Part shown: positions 41,001 through 54,100 of the stretch, piece by piece | Numbering within the stretch: the stretch's first letter is position 1 | Layout: each line of letters begins with the position of its first letter | NCBI RefSeq assembly: GCF_020740795.1 | Contig: NC_067289.1 | Coordinates: forward strand, 22,680,608 to 22,744,607 | Source: Apus apus | Taxonomy: Eukaryota; Chordata; Aves; Apodiformes; Apodidae | Direction of reading: 5' to 3' | Length of the DNA: 64,000 nucleotides | Notes under the pieces: model-generated | Database searches by the model: none | What the model saw: the letters and a program-made list of their open reading frames with translations, nothing else | What the model was told of the DNA's origin: nothing | Made by a program: the position numbers and the translations under genes

Positions 41001-44000
41001 TTGTGGGAGCCCCTCCCACTTATTTCTCATTGAAACAAGTGGGAGCCTCTCCCACTTATTTCTCATTGAAACACGCTAGAGGAATTACCCACATAAAATA
41101 GGAGTTAGTAAGACAAGGATCAAGCTCTCTACTTTTGTTTTGATGACAGTCTGTACAAGGTGTAATGAAATCAATAGTTTCTCTTGCTGAAATGTTTCTT
41201 TCTATCTGCAGCCATGACAAGAGGATAGTGGGCAAAGAGCTCTATTAGCTGTTCTTGAATCAATCACACTTAAAAGCAAGAGCCACTATGACAACAACTG
41301 CACAATGGACTATTAATTTTTTTACATGAATATCCTTAATTTTCAGAGCAGAGCGTTTCAAAGAGATAGGAAATAAGATGTCTGTGTCTCTAAAAATCAA
41401 GTAAATACTAAGCATTAGTTACTAAAGACACTGAAACAAAAATGCTTAGATCCTTAAGGGGTAAAATACCAACATACAAATTCAGTCCACCCAAACAAGA
41501 GCAGCAGATAATGCTCCAGATTCCTCTGAAGCAAAATTTTTGAAGTCACATCAGAAAGTTTGAAATGCATGAAGCTGCACTCCTAGAAGGAAGCCAGCAT
41601 GGCTGTATCAGTTCTGCTGTCAAACAGGGACTTGCCCTCACCCAGTCTAACAAGCCCCAGATCCTCAGGATGGGGTGGAAGGTGTGAGCTGATGCAGCCC
41701 AGAGCCATTGCCTTGGAGCAGCTGAGAACCAGGCAGGCAAGACCTCTGCATTGTATCTAGATGCATCATAAAGATGTAGCTGGCAATTACAAAGTCACAT
41801 TAAATGATATGCAGTGAGCTATTTAAACACATCAGAAGCATGTATCACAAGGAAAAAAAGAAAATCCTATCAGGTAAAAGGCATATTCATGCATAAATAA
41901 TGAGGGGAAAATACAACAAATCGGCTTGTTCTGTTGTACCACACTGAAATTTCACTACAGTCTCAGTAGTGTGGAAAAGCAAATGAAAGGCAAAGCAAAG
42001 AAAGGAGCTGTGCTTGAAGAATTATTCCTTGTTGACAATGGTTGAGCTTATTGTGGCTCAACAGCAAGCATGAAAGCACAATCAAGACCAAAAGAAACTC
42101 TGGTTAACATGCCCCCACTTCTGTCTGAGGTGCAGGGCTTTTTGAGAGCCTTTAGTTAAGGAAAACTGTCACTTTGAGAAAAAAATAAGACAAAAGATGT
42201 AGGTTGGAGTAACAGACAGAACGACTCTGTGAACGTGGACAGCAGACTGTACTCTGTCTTTTCATGCTGTGATGTTTCTTTGTTGGTGTCTCTGTTTTAA
42301 GATCAGTTTGCTCTGTGCATCACCAATTGTCTTTTGTTTTCTCACAGCAGGGAAGGCTCAGTTAATCCATATGTCACGACAAAAAACTCAGGCTTCTCTT
42401 TGATAGGAACTGAGCATGACAGCAATCTATTGAAAAGGTGTTTTGGACTATCATTTCTTCCAAGCTAATTTATTGACTGGATGGCTTTCAGAAATAATGG
42501 GTCTGTTTCTCAAGATAATGACCTGAGATGTGACTCATGAAGTCCATGTGAGCATAGAGACAGACTAATTATGAGAATTACACTATTAATAAACTATCAA
42601 TCCCTAGAAATCGGTGTCTGCTGTGATATACCAGCCTAAACTTCAGAGAAATTAATGTTTCCACCTGCTCCTTTCTGCAATGATTTTGTTTCATTAGTCT
42701 TAGATGTGTAAAACAAATTTCTTACTATTAAGCCTTAGATCAGGATGCTAGGAAAGTGTCTGATCTTTGGAGGTGGGGATGACAGTTTGCAGAACAATCT
42801 TCAGTTCTAGCATGTGGCTCCATGGGGCAAATGCTATCCCACTGAGTTAGGCTTCCAGAATCCACAGATTTATAAATCAGACCTGGCAAAGTGAAGCAAC
42901 CATGCAAATTAAAGACCTTTAAAGCACCCCACTGACTCTTCCCCAGTATATTTCAATGTAAGTATATATACCACAGTGCAAATACATAAACAGTGTATCT
43001 TTCCTGTAGCATTTGTGGAATAATTTCAACAATTTTTCAGCAACAGTTGCTGTCACTCATTTTCCCATTTCTGGGACAGATGATGGACAGGACATGGCCA
43101 CATTTCAACACTAGGAAAGGAGTACTAAAGAAATGTGGCATACTTGGGAAACATGAATTATCCTCACACAATGAAACTTTATCTTCTAACAAACAAAATG
43201 CCCCCAATCTTCCAGAAAAAGTGACTATGTCCAACTTCTGCTGGTGCTCTAAGAAAGGCTGTCATTACTTAGTCCAGCCAATTTTTAACTCTTGGACTCC
43301 AGAAGGACTTTTCATACTGCAAAGAGCTATTCTAGCATATTTATGACACAGGAAAAAATGAGTATCCAAAAAGCTTTCAGGATGTTCTCCTCCCTCTAGG
43401 TGTAAGCCCAACAGGACTTTTTATGATTACCAACTACCTATGCTCACTCTGGAGTAATCAGTTGAACAGCAGAAAATTCTGGGCCATTGTGAGTTTATGA
43501 CTCTTTTAAGGCTGACCCTGAATCATCCTCACCTTTACTTAGTGCTGAAATGCCCACGTCTAATGTTACCAAGGAAAGAAATTGCTGCCTTAAAATGTTC
43601 TTGACCTTGTTCAGCACATTCTTCATGCCATTACTGACTTGCCTCTAGTTGCTAATAAAGCAAAGTCAGTGAGTTTAGAGATGACAAATGGAAGTTGCAG
43701 AAGCTGCATTCCAGGAACGTTTATAATTTCTTCTTAGAATTAAAAGCTCCTTTCTAGTACGGTGAACTCCAGACTGCTGTGGGTGCTCTGTCTTTTGCTT
43801 CTATATCTATGAATTATGATGTGATTTCTACAAACACATTTCAGCATATTGTACTTACAACAACACTTACTAATGCTTAGCAAAACTTTTGACAAATATG
43901 GTCTGTTCTGGGTATGTGCAAACAGTGAAAATAATATGGTGCTGCAGAGTCATCATTATTTTCTACGCCCTGTTTTCTCTTTAGCACAACAGATGTCCAT

Positions 44001-45548
44001 TGAAAAGAAAAATATGTTTCCAATGCTTTTAAAATTACTAGGATTTTTCACCCACAAACATTTCCTATGAAAGCTGTTCCTGAGAAAAGTGAGTGACCAA
44101 AAGCCCCATTTGGAGCTGCCCTCATGAGGTCCCAACTACACAGATTTCCACCTTCCTCTCCTCTTAGGGCCCTGAGTAAGGCCTCCAGTTTGAGGAGCTC
44201 CCAGTAAGTATAGGACTGGGAAACAGTAAAATGTCTGTTCAATAGAAATTAACAGGTGCAATTTTATTTGTGAAATAAAAACCCAGATTTTAAGGGGTGA
44301 AATTCTGAGACATAAATAATCCCATAGTGTAACTCTGTTACAATGTGTTTTAATCCAATTTGCCATAAATATTTGTGTACAAGCCAAAAAAGCAGCCCAA
44401 GGATGTGAAATTGGTACCTAGTAGGTCACTTCTAACTAGTAGAGGTCAGTTACCTGTTGGTTTCAATTAAGCTGTGCAGAAACAGCCTTGTGCCATGGTT
44501 TACTACGAAGAAAAATAATGAAGCAACATAATCCAAAGTGCCTATCTTAAAATGCAAATTTTGAGCTGCATGAAACGAGTCTGCACTCAAAATAAGCAAC
44601 TCACCAGCAGACTGAGAACAGCAGATCAACAAAATGCAGGGCAAAGAGCTGGGTGGGGGAAAGAGGGGAACTGGAAAGCTTTGTAGACCCCAGTTTCCAT
44701 CAGGTGGGTACAAGCACTTTATGACTTGTTTCCACTGAAACTCTACGGATTGTATCAAGGTAATAAAGATGGGCTGCTTAGCACTTCTTTACTGTGTTCA
44801 TCCTGCAGAGCTCAAAACACATAACAAAACCCTGGCAAAGGCTGCTTTAAAGTTCTGGAAAACTTTTCCTGAATGTTAGAAATTAAAAACAAACAAACAA
44901 ATAAATAAAATAACCCCCCCACAAAACAAACCAAGAAAAAGCATAGCAGGAAACCACTTTTTCCATTATATTCTAACATTTTACTTTATATTAACATCTA
45001 GGGATACCCACTGAGGCAAAATCAGTGGTGAAAACTGATGTGAGAGGTTTAAATTTTATAGTATAAATAAAGACCACACAGGAAGAAGCAAATGACCATC
45101 CCTAGCTCACAGAGAAGAAAAAGACAACATGTAACATGTCCAAAATCAGCAGAAGCAGAAACAGGACAGGGTTACTTTCAGGCCCCTGCCAGTGCTCAAG
45201 CCACAAGTACAGTACAATGTAATATTGCTTTCTTAAGATAGTAAAGGGCATCTAATACATGAATGTGTATCAGTTTAGATGAGCACTAACATACAGTTAA
45301 AGTTTCTTGTTTAGTGGCATAGAGAACATCTTTGAACTCTATGAAGAAATCCCCACCAACCAGGGAAGGTTCTGTTTGTTTGTTTGTTTGTTCCTGTTTC
45401 TTATTCACAATTTCTCCTTTGGCTCTGAAATAAAACTGGTGCATGTGGACAGATGGCCCCAACTACCTTTTATTTTTCTTGGACAGAGTCTACACCCAAG
45501 TGGAACGGAATAAGAGCGTCAATAGTAGTAGTTACTACTTCACTACTT
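38067..45548. other. Intergenic DNA, no gene seen
   Basis: It contains the 36-bp tandem duplication (41003-41074) and an A-rich (AAAC/AAAT)n stretch at 44888-44912. The frame 42993-43346 (117 codons) has no recognisable features. A (GTTT)n run lies near 45373-45390. Confidence 0.7.
41003..41074. repeat. 36-bp tandem duplication with an internal hairpin
   Basis: Copy 1 (41003-41038) and copy 2 (41039-41074) are identical except for one internal C/T difference and the last base. Each begins GTGGGAGCCYCTCCCAC, a perfect 7-bp inverted repeat with a 3-base loop. In copy 2 the flanks extend the stem to 9 bp (AAGTGGGAG/CTCCCACTT). Near-identity suggests a recent duplication. Confidence 0.9.
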
Positions 45549-45840
45549 CATAGAATCATAGAATCCTAGGGGTTGGAAGGGACCTCAAAAGATCATCTAG
45601 TCCAACCCCCCTGCCAGAGCAGGGTCACCTAGAGCACATCACACAGGAACGTGTCCAGGTGGGTTTTGAATGTCTCCAGAGAAGGAGACTCCACAACCTC
45701 CCTGTGCAGCCTGTTCCAGTGCTCTGTCACTCTCACAGTAAAAAAATTTTTTCAAATATTCACCTTGAACCTCCTATGCTCCAATTTGATCCCATTACCC
45801 CTTGTCCTATCACTGGTCAACACTGAGAAAAGCCTAACTC
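45549..45840 (-). mobile_element. CR1 retrotransposon 3' fragment, minus strand
   Basis: The plus strand shows the reversed CR1 end: CATAGAATCATAGAATCCTA, GGTTGGAAGGGACC, TCATCTAGTCCAACCCCCCT, ACAACCTCCCTGTGCAGCCT and CTTGTCCTATCACTGG. It is about 290 bases long and relatively well preserved, suggesting a younger insertion than the others. The plus-strand frame at 45651-46232 starts inside it and is not a gene. Confidence 0.9.
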
Positions 45841-46589
45841 CACAGGAAGTGCTGTTGCTCAGAGTTGCTAACCTCTTCAACCAAACTGTAAAATACCAGA
45901 CCCTGCTCAATGCAGGTAATGCAAAGATTGCAATAAACAAAAATCCTGGTTTATGTACATGTGTACCAAACAGTCACACTCTGAGGACAGTACGCCTTGG
46001 TGACAGAACACTAATTAATTCAGCTGCACAACCCACAAGCCAGATCAGGCCAGTAGAAATCAGATGTGCTTTTCAAAACAGAATTTTTGCTAGGGCTGTT
46101 AGAAATGGATCCGAGCACTGCAGAACAGAAGCAACAGCACATTACAGCTTCTTGCAGATTCTTTTACAAGAGCTGAAAATGTTCCTCGTATGCCTGGAAC
46201 TGCACAAGCACAGCAGGTGTGAGGAGAGATGAGCAGCAAACCAGCACCACGCAGCTGTCCCACAGGGCAGACACAACCCACCGAGAGAGGAGATTCCCTT
46301 CAGCAATGAGGAAGCCAAAGCTGAGCTGGTGACAGCAAATGGCTTTCCACCAAGGTGTCCTGGAATACGAAGGGTGGATAGGTTGTGATCCTCTCACAAA
46401 GATCTAGGAGACTTTTTCAGGACCCAGCACCTTCACGTATTGCCATGAAGGAAAGCAGCTGCCTTAGGGCGCTCTGCAGTCAGGGGATTGGGGGGGTTTT
46501 CAGCGAGTTTGGATACTTGGGGGTTAGTTCAATCTCCACACTCAGCTTCTGCAGAACTTTTCAGTCTGAAATCTAAACCAAGGTGCTTT

Positions 46590-46950
46590 TGCTTTCACAG
46601 GCCTCGCGCAAAGGAGAGAGAAAGAGGGACCCAAACCCCCCCTTGCCCAGTCCAGCCGTCCCCGCTCCCGGGCAGACTCGGCCCGCGCTGCTCCTGTCGC
46701 AGCGACGATCCAGGGAGGCCCGAGGACGTTTTTACAAGCATCGGGGACTTGTTGCCATCTGGCGGACAGACCCTGCAAGCCCAGAGCATCCCCGGCACTG
46801 AGCGGCCCCAGAGCAGCTCCGGGCCGGAGGGACCGCCGAACATCCCCTGGTCCAACCCTTCTGGTTGTAACAACAGGACATCTGGGTGACCCCCGCGGCC
46901 TCTGCAGCCCACAGAAACGATACACACGGCCCCTGGGCCTGAGTGAAGGT
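46590..46950. promoter_or_regulatory. Isolated intergenic CpG island
   Basis: About 360 bases are sharply richer in GC and CpG than the flanks, with around 28-30 CpG by eye (for example GCCCGCGCTGC, CCGGGCCGGAGGGACCGCCG). The island is 17 kb from the EGFEM1 start and 14 kb from the GOLIM4 start. Both strands are open for 100-130 codons as a result of base composition. The segment near 46828-46858 vaguely resembles a reversed CR1 3' end, so part may derive from a GC-rich decayed repeat. It contains a CTCF-like motif at 46751-46765. It could be an orphan promoter, enhancer or insulator. Confidence 0.55.
46751..46765 (-). promoter_or_regulatory. CTCF-like motif, minus orientation
   Basis: The minus strand reads CCGCCAGATGGCAAC. 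It fits the CTCF core (CCASYAGRKGGCRSY) except at the third base and one near the end, and the flanking bases (TGT before, A after) also suit the longer motif. It contains a CpG, so binding could be methylation-sensitive. Confidence 0.5.
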
Positions 46951-47910
46951 CCGAAATGTCGCTGACTGAACAGTCACATCAAAGAAGTTCTTCCAGAACT
47001 GTTTCCAGAATTAATGATGCCTGCGTGACCCTCAGGATTCTATTCCTTACAGCAGGAATCTAAAGCAGAACACACCTCGTTGCTGTTGAGGAATCACTGA
47101 GGGTAAATGGAAAAGAAGCTTAAAGAAGTCACACTTAAACATCATTGAACAAGGAAAGAAGAGAGGAGAGGAAGGATGAATCTCAAACTGCTTCCCAGCT
47201 CCGATGCCTGAATGGCAGCAAACAGAATTACCAGCAAAAACTTTGGTGAGACCAAAGTGCCTGATGGATCAGAGTAGATTTTCTTCTGCAGTGACCAGGA
47301 ACGCTTTGCTTTTGCTGAGAACTTCACATTGGTGCCACCCACAGGTACACACCAGGTAAAAATGAACAGCAGGACTACTGCTGAGAAGTTTCAAGAACAA
47401 CCAACCCATCCTGACAGAGCACACAGCTACAGAAAGCAGAACTGTACTGTGGTAATTAGGAGCCAGAACATCTCAACACTTTACCACTGGGTAGTACTTG
47501 TAAGAAATATTTCTGTCACTGTATCTTCTCATTACAAGGTGTTAAAACTGGCTAACAAATATACAGCTCCCTTTTTAAGGTATAACATGACTGTATTTTA
47601 GTCAGTGTTTCTTGTCTCATTAAAAACTAATTCTCATTGGCACAAATTAATTAAGCAAGTTGATTTGCATAAAGAGGCACATCTTGAAACATGAAGTGAT
47701 ATTTCACTGAAAACCCCCAAAAAAGGATTATGTACTTGCTTCAAAGCAGTTATTATTCAGCATCTGAGAAGCTATTAAGAACCCAAGAAGGATTTGTTGG
47801 ATTTGTTTCTGCAAATACCACCCCAAATATACTTGAATCATTTGCTTTTGTGGTGTGTATTGTCATGAAAAGATGAAGTTAGGGGTCTCAATCCAAATGG
47901 AGATTCCTAA

Positions 47911-47930
47911 AAAAGCTTGGACAAGCTTTT
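47911..47930. repeat. Perfect 8-bp inverted repeat
   Basis: AAAAGCTT and AAGCTTTT flank a four-base GGAC loop. It is an isolated palindrome in intergenic DNA with no evident role. Confidence 0.6.
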
Positions 47931-48007
47931 CACTGATAGATATGCATCAGAAACATACACTGTGGTATAACGTAGGTGGTCTTTGTCCAGAAGGCAGCTA
48001 CAGTCCA

Positions 48008-48135
48008 GAATCATAGAACAGTTTGGGTTGATCATCTAGTCCCAACCCCCTGCCATGGGCAGGGACACCTTCCACTGGAACAGGTTGCTCAAAGCCCCGT
48101 CCACCCTGACCTTGAATACTTCCAGGATCATAGAA
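48008..48135 (-). mobile_element. CR1 3'-end fragment, minus strand, with internal deletion
   Basis: A short reversed CR1 end (AGAATCATAGAACAGTTTGG, then GATCATCTAGTCCCAACCCC, CTGCCATGGGCAGGGACACC). Compared with the usual CR1 end, about 14 bases appear to be missing between GGGTTG and ATCATC. Confidence 0.85.
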
Positions 48136-51100
48136 AATAAGACACACCAGGGAACTTGGAATAAGGATTCTTTTAGTGTGTTTTCCTCCTTTTAAAAAGC
48201 TTACTAATGAGCTGGGTAACATCAGTTAGCTGTTTGCCTCTTTATTTTCATCTTTCCCATCATCCTCTTTTCAGTTGTGTCAGCGTTATTTGCCTTTACT
48301 AGATGGGCTTCAGTGATGGAGATACATGAGTTAAAAGTGCTTTACCACACATTTATCATGTCCAAAACTAAGTGGTCATGCCCTGAATTTTGTAATCCCT
48401 CTTTGAGTTTTGGTTCAACGACAGGGCCCTGATTTCAGGGGTCACTATGGCCTCAAAATAAAGTCCACATCAACTTAAAGGCAGAAGTTATTTGTAAGAT
48501 ATTGGGTAGAGAAGCAGCATAACCAAAGCAAAACTTTACTTTAAAAACCCGTTTTTTCCAGACTCGATCTTTAGGTGCAGAGGAAAATAAATTATATTGG
48601 CAGGAGCACATTCCCAATTGGCTGTTTCAGTAAAAGTAGCTCATTAACTGAAGAGAGAAGCTACAAAACCTGGAGATTTACAGTATGATCCCCAGCTGGC
48701 TTGGGATGACTGTGAGACTTTTCAGCACGGTGTCCAGAACAGTCAGAAGTCCAGTGGACAGGATCTTACTGTAGTGTGCAGAAGCCATGGTTGAACTCTC
48801 CCTTTCCCTGATTCTAAGAAGGCTGTACCCTCCACCCCCATCCCTCCAGTCAGTTTTATCTGTACACTGCCTCGCTGAGGGCTCTGACAAGACTTAACCT
48901 TCCATCTGAGAAAAGAGCTTTGACAAATGGGGTGTTCTTTTTTCATGTACGAGATATTTATGTTAAAAGCAGCTCTGATAACAAAGGCCTGATTTTATGT
49001 GATTGAGCATTGAGGCTCATTGACTTTGCTGTTTTTAAAGGCAGGATCCCAGACAATGTTTCCTGCAGTCAAGGAGAATTTGAGTTCAAAGGAATTTAAA
49101 TTGTATCCCAACAAAGCACTATGGCATGGAAACAGGAACAGAAAGCTTGGATGCATGTTCTGGGTCTGTTTTATAATTAGAGGGTTTGGGGCCCATGCAG
49201 CACTAAAAAGATTTCCAGTGATGTCAAGACATACAACCAGATCTCTTGGGTGAAGTTTCCTATTATAAGGAACTGCTGCACATATGCTTAACTGCACAAT
49301 TTCCTTTGTAAGTGAAAAAACCCCCAAACAAGTACTATCATTAGCCCGTGGCTGTGCAGTCTGGCATAATACATGGGAAAGCACCAACCAACTGGAACAG
49401 ACTCTGCAGTTTTCTACATGTTTGCATAGAGAAGTTGGGACTAGTGGTAACAGCTTTGGCACCTTGAATAGTGTTTATTATTGCCAGAAGAAATACTATA
49501 CTAAATAAATATACTGGGCATATGTCACTTGCAGGTTTATCACCTGAAGAGACTCTACATGTGCCTTTTAAAAAACAAATTACATCTACATGCTTGCTTC
49601 TTTACTGCTTCTATTTTAAGTTAAGAGTTCCATTTCTTGCGCGTCTTCCATTTTATTCACATGCTAAACCACGAGCAACAAACTTTCAGCTGCCTCCACC
49701 AAGGAAGGAGTTTACTTAACCATGTTAATCACTGAATGTGAGAAAGGGGGTACTGGCACTTGGAGAAAAGGGGGGATGTTAGGGTTAGGTTAACACAGCA
49801 GAAGAGATGAGCTCCTTTGACCCTGTGACAGCAGCAGGAGAGACAGAGGTACTTTTGGGACAATAAGAGCTTAGTAGATGGTGCAGAGCAAGAAAACCTC
49901 TAATAGCCATAAAAGCAACTTGTCTGTTAGAATAATGAAATGTTAATGTTCCAGGTTAGCTTTTCTCTGAGGATCTGAATAGAGATGGAGGGGTGTTTAG
50001 GGCACCTGTGTGCTCAGTTGTGCTTTGGCCCCCTGACAGCACCCAGCATCCAGAACAACCTGCTGCAACCTCCATACAAGCATAGCCAGGTCACCCACAG
50101 TACTTCACTATTCCATAAAGTTTATTGGCCAATATTTAGCAAGCAGAAATTTTTGTGGTAGTACTAGCTTGCCTAAGAAAGTAATTAATATGCAAACACC
50201 ACATTTAAACCATGTCCTGCTCTTCTGGAACAATGGTGTTCTGCAAAAGTGACATTATGGAGAGTCTTTCAGGCTCTGCAAGCTTTGGACTTTTCAGTCA
50301 CACAAACGAGCCAACATGATGTATCTGCACGGGGTTTGAAGTAAGCTGTAGAAAGTACATTGTTAGCACTGCAAATCTAAAGTCAGGGTTTTAGCTGTTC
50401 CCTGCAAATAAGGAAAAGACTCTGTTTTAAAGCAAAACATCCTGGGTACTATAACTCCCACACAAAAAAGGAAAATTTATTTTCCATTTTAAAAAATGTA
50501 CTTTGTTTCAGATCAGGCCTTGTGCCTTTGTTATTTATAGAGAAATATTGGCATATTTGGATACAAGTGATGTGTCCAAAGAGGATGGGTAATCCTGGCT
50601 CATCCATTCTCATCACGTCTTGAGAAAAACATATAAAACCTTGTTCTTGAACTCATTTCAAAATTTGCACTAAACACATTAACAGAGCTCTAAAAGACAG
50701 TGTATGCTGCCCCAAGGAAAAAAAAAAAAAGACATTCAGAAAGTTTAGTAAGCTCACTTTGAAACCTAATATGTCTCCAAATACCACTGTGATAAATACA
50801 GTAAAAAATTCAGGATTCTAGGATGAAACAAATCAACGTGGAGTATGAAACTTACAATAGGATGGGTCTATGATTATTATCATCTATTAACCAAACTTCC
50901 TTTATATTTCTCAAAACAAAGAAAACCTTCTCTCCTCAAAATACCCTGCAAAAGTGAAAAAGTGAGAGTCTGACTTCAAAAGCTTTTCAACACTGTAACT
51001 GTAGCTCAAGTGTATTTTAATTAGAAAAAGATTCAGAGTGCAGAATGCAAGTCTGGCTCTGGAGCTAAACTGGAGTCTGGCTGTCATATTTCAGCTGGAG

Positions 51101-54100
51101 CCTCTTACTTTTACTGTGGAAATAAAGATATTAAAAAAAATCCACTGTAGCATTGGTGTGAGTCCAAATTGACCATAAAATTACTACAGTTTCTTGGGAT
51201 TTACTCTAACAGGAAGTTTTATCACTGCATATCAGCATTAGTCATGCATTAGGTTATAAGACAAGTCAAAACAAAGTAATCAGAAGTCAAAAAAAAAGTA
51301 AAAGTGAAATCTTGAGTATATTAGCTCAATAATCTGATGTTGACTTTAACAGAACCAATATGTCACCCCAGAAAACTCTCTGTGGGAATTCAAGTCTTTG
51401 TTTTATATACATAATATGCATTACATAGTATGCTCCTCTTCGGAGGAGTGAAGACCTTAGGTAAATATATATGCATACTTGATTTGATTAGGAATTGCAC
51501 TTTTAATCAACCACTCTTAAGACCAGCAGGTCAGGAATTCTTTAACTAACTCTAACCTTCAGATTTGGACATTTCTGCTATCTGAAACTGGAGATAAACT
51601 TCCCCTTCCCAGCTGTATGTTTATTCTACACATACTCTATGAACTCAAAAGCCATGTTGCTTTGTTGCAGCAGCCTTCTCCATTCTCTAAGGTACTTTAT
51701 AGATAACACAAGTTAATTTAAGCAACAAGAAAATATACCTGAAAATTTACTGTAGAGAGCTCACCGTAATAAAATATTATTTTACCAAAATTTGGCAAAT
51801 CCATTCTCCTTATTGCTGATATTTGAATGCTAAAATATCTAATAATGTATTTTGATTTCCAACTGTTTTGATTATTTTACCCCTTGAAATAATACAGCTC
51901 TACTCCAGATGGACTTTAATCTTCCTTACTGCTTCTGCCAAATTTCTGTTTTCTGTTTTCCATTTGCTTAGTGCTCTCACCACGAGCAATATGTCCATGT
52001 GACTTCCTCTCTGTATGTTCAGGGCTTTTCTGAAATCAAGCAACATATAAGAACAAAAGCCAAAAGAATGCAAGCTCTTGCCAGTGCTATTTTTAAACAC
52101 AGGAACTTCTGCAGGGTTGTAAGAAAAGGAGATGCCTTCCGAAGAGTAGATAATAAACAACAACATGCAAGAAGTAACGTGTATGTACAACTAGTCCTGC
52201 CCTCTAGCACGTCGGTGTCAGTGAGACTCCAAAAAGCACAAAATATCCGAAGAGAAACAACACAGAATCAGTTTCCTAAGTGCAACTGATAAGGTGGAGA
52301 CTTGGGATATTTGCTGAAATCACAATTGACTGTCACCAATTACCTGGGCCACTGGGTTGCTGGTATCCTTGCTCCTCTTCTCCTCAAGTATTGGCCTGAC
52401 ATAGTAAATACAACTTTGATTCCTGCAAGGCAAACTGCTCCATGAACCAAACCCTCCTCTTTTCAGATCAAGGCCTAAACAGTTGAAGGGCAAGGGAGGG
52501 TCCCTTTGAGCCTGGGCATGAGAGAGGCTACGGAGTCCCAGGGCAGCAAAGAGAAAAGGAGCTCAGTCCATTCCTCTTTGTTCTACTCTTTAACTCATAG
52601 GGCACCTTCTTGAGGAACCATCAGCTCCTCAGTTTGCTAGGAGTCACATATTGTGGTCCTGAACCCCCACCTGGGGAGAAGGTTGTCTTACATTTAAAAT
52701 AGAATGAGTGGAAAATAGCAAGAATATATTCACAGTATACTAGGATACTCTACTGTGAAACAGCAAGAGAAATCTAGGTAGGACAAACACTGTCTTTGGG
52801 CTTCTGCCAGGATATAAATGTATTCCAGCTAAGAGCTTTTGTAGCAGAGTACCAGGCAGCATGCTGGGGTATGATGAGAACTGTACTCTAGCAATGTGAC
52901 TCCACTTCAGAGAGTGTAATTAGGAATAAACTCACTGATGCTGCTTAATACACTAAATCCTGTTCACATTCCTCTTTTACTACCAGTTTTCTGTTATTTT
53001 TGCTTAAACAGATAGTTCCAACAGAAGCTTATCTTTGAAAGTTGTGGTTTACAGATTACTAAGGAAAGTAATGGTAGCTTTTCCTTTGCTTCCAAATGTT
53101 TATAAAGTATTCTTCCAGGTTATTGGACACTAGCTAATACCACATTGCAGCCTTTCCCTCATGGCTCCTCTCCTCTACCCAACCACCTATTTGCATGAAA
53201 CTGTCAGGAATGCAGTATCTGAGATTGCTGCCCTCTGATAAGTTTGCTTGCATAAGGCAAAACACTGCAAGGTTTTAAAGAGAATACACAAACACAACAC
53301 CCGTGGCTGATTGCAGCACCATTTCCTAAGGAAACCAACTTAAAAAAAATTAATATTCAAACAAAAAAGTCATGCACTGAACTGGACTCCCTGCCTCTCA
53401 GCTCATCATCACATTTGATAAAACAGACAAGAAGGTTTTACTCTCAAGGCTCATTATTTATGATGCAGTATTCCATACAAAGGTTCTTAATAGCAGCCAC
53501 AGCACTTCTTTATTCACAGGGTAAATGTGCTGTGTAAATGCTTGTAAAACTTTATGAGCTCCATTGCCTCAAAGCACTTACAACTCAGGTATGATTAGTA
53601 AATCATGCATGTGCACACTGTCTCACATCTCTCCCTGAACTTCCAGGGCAATACTCCATGTCAGTGTGTGTCACATCTAAGGCAAAGAGCTCCTCTACAC
53701 TGGCTGAGCAGTGTTAGGGGGTTTTTGTTAGCTAGCTCAAGAAGACACAAGTCCCCTTGTAACAGGGCAGTATCAGAGATTTCATTAACTTTACCCTGTT
53801 TCACCCCTACGTGGTCCACCAGCTGTTGCCTTCGTGACACACATTCCCTGCCTTGCTCATCGATGCTGCTGAGCACCCACGCCCTGCTCCATGATGGCTT
53901 TATTTCACAGCCTGACCTCTTGGAGACTCCACGGTGTAAAGCAACTGAGCCTGGTTTCTACGCAATCTCCTGGAGAGCCTCCACTAGGTGGCACCGACTA
54001 TTTGTCATTCCTCTCCACGCTACACATGCCTTGCTGCAGGTCTTCTCCCCCCTTTTTGCAGCATTTCCAAACACTGAGCTCATCGGTTTTAATAACTGCA

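Noticed and set aside
45651..46232. 193-codon plus-strand frame
   Set aside because: It begins in the antisense strand of a CR1 copy and continues into unique sequence without any domain.
46488..46925. Overlapping 110-133 codon frames on both strands at the orphan CpG island
   Set aside because: They are open on both strands because of base composition, with no splice-site context or protein-like features.
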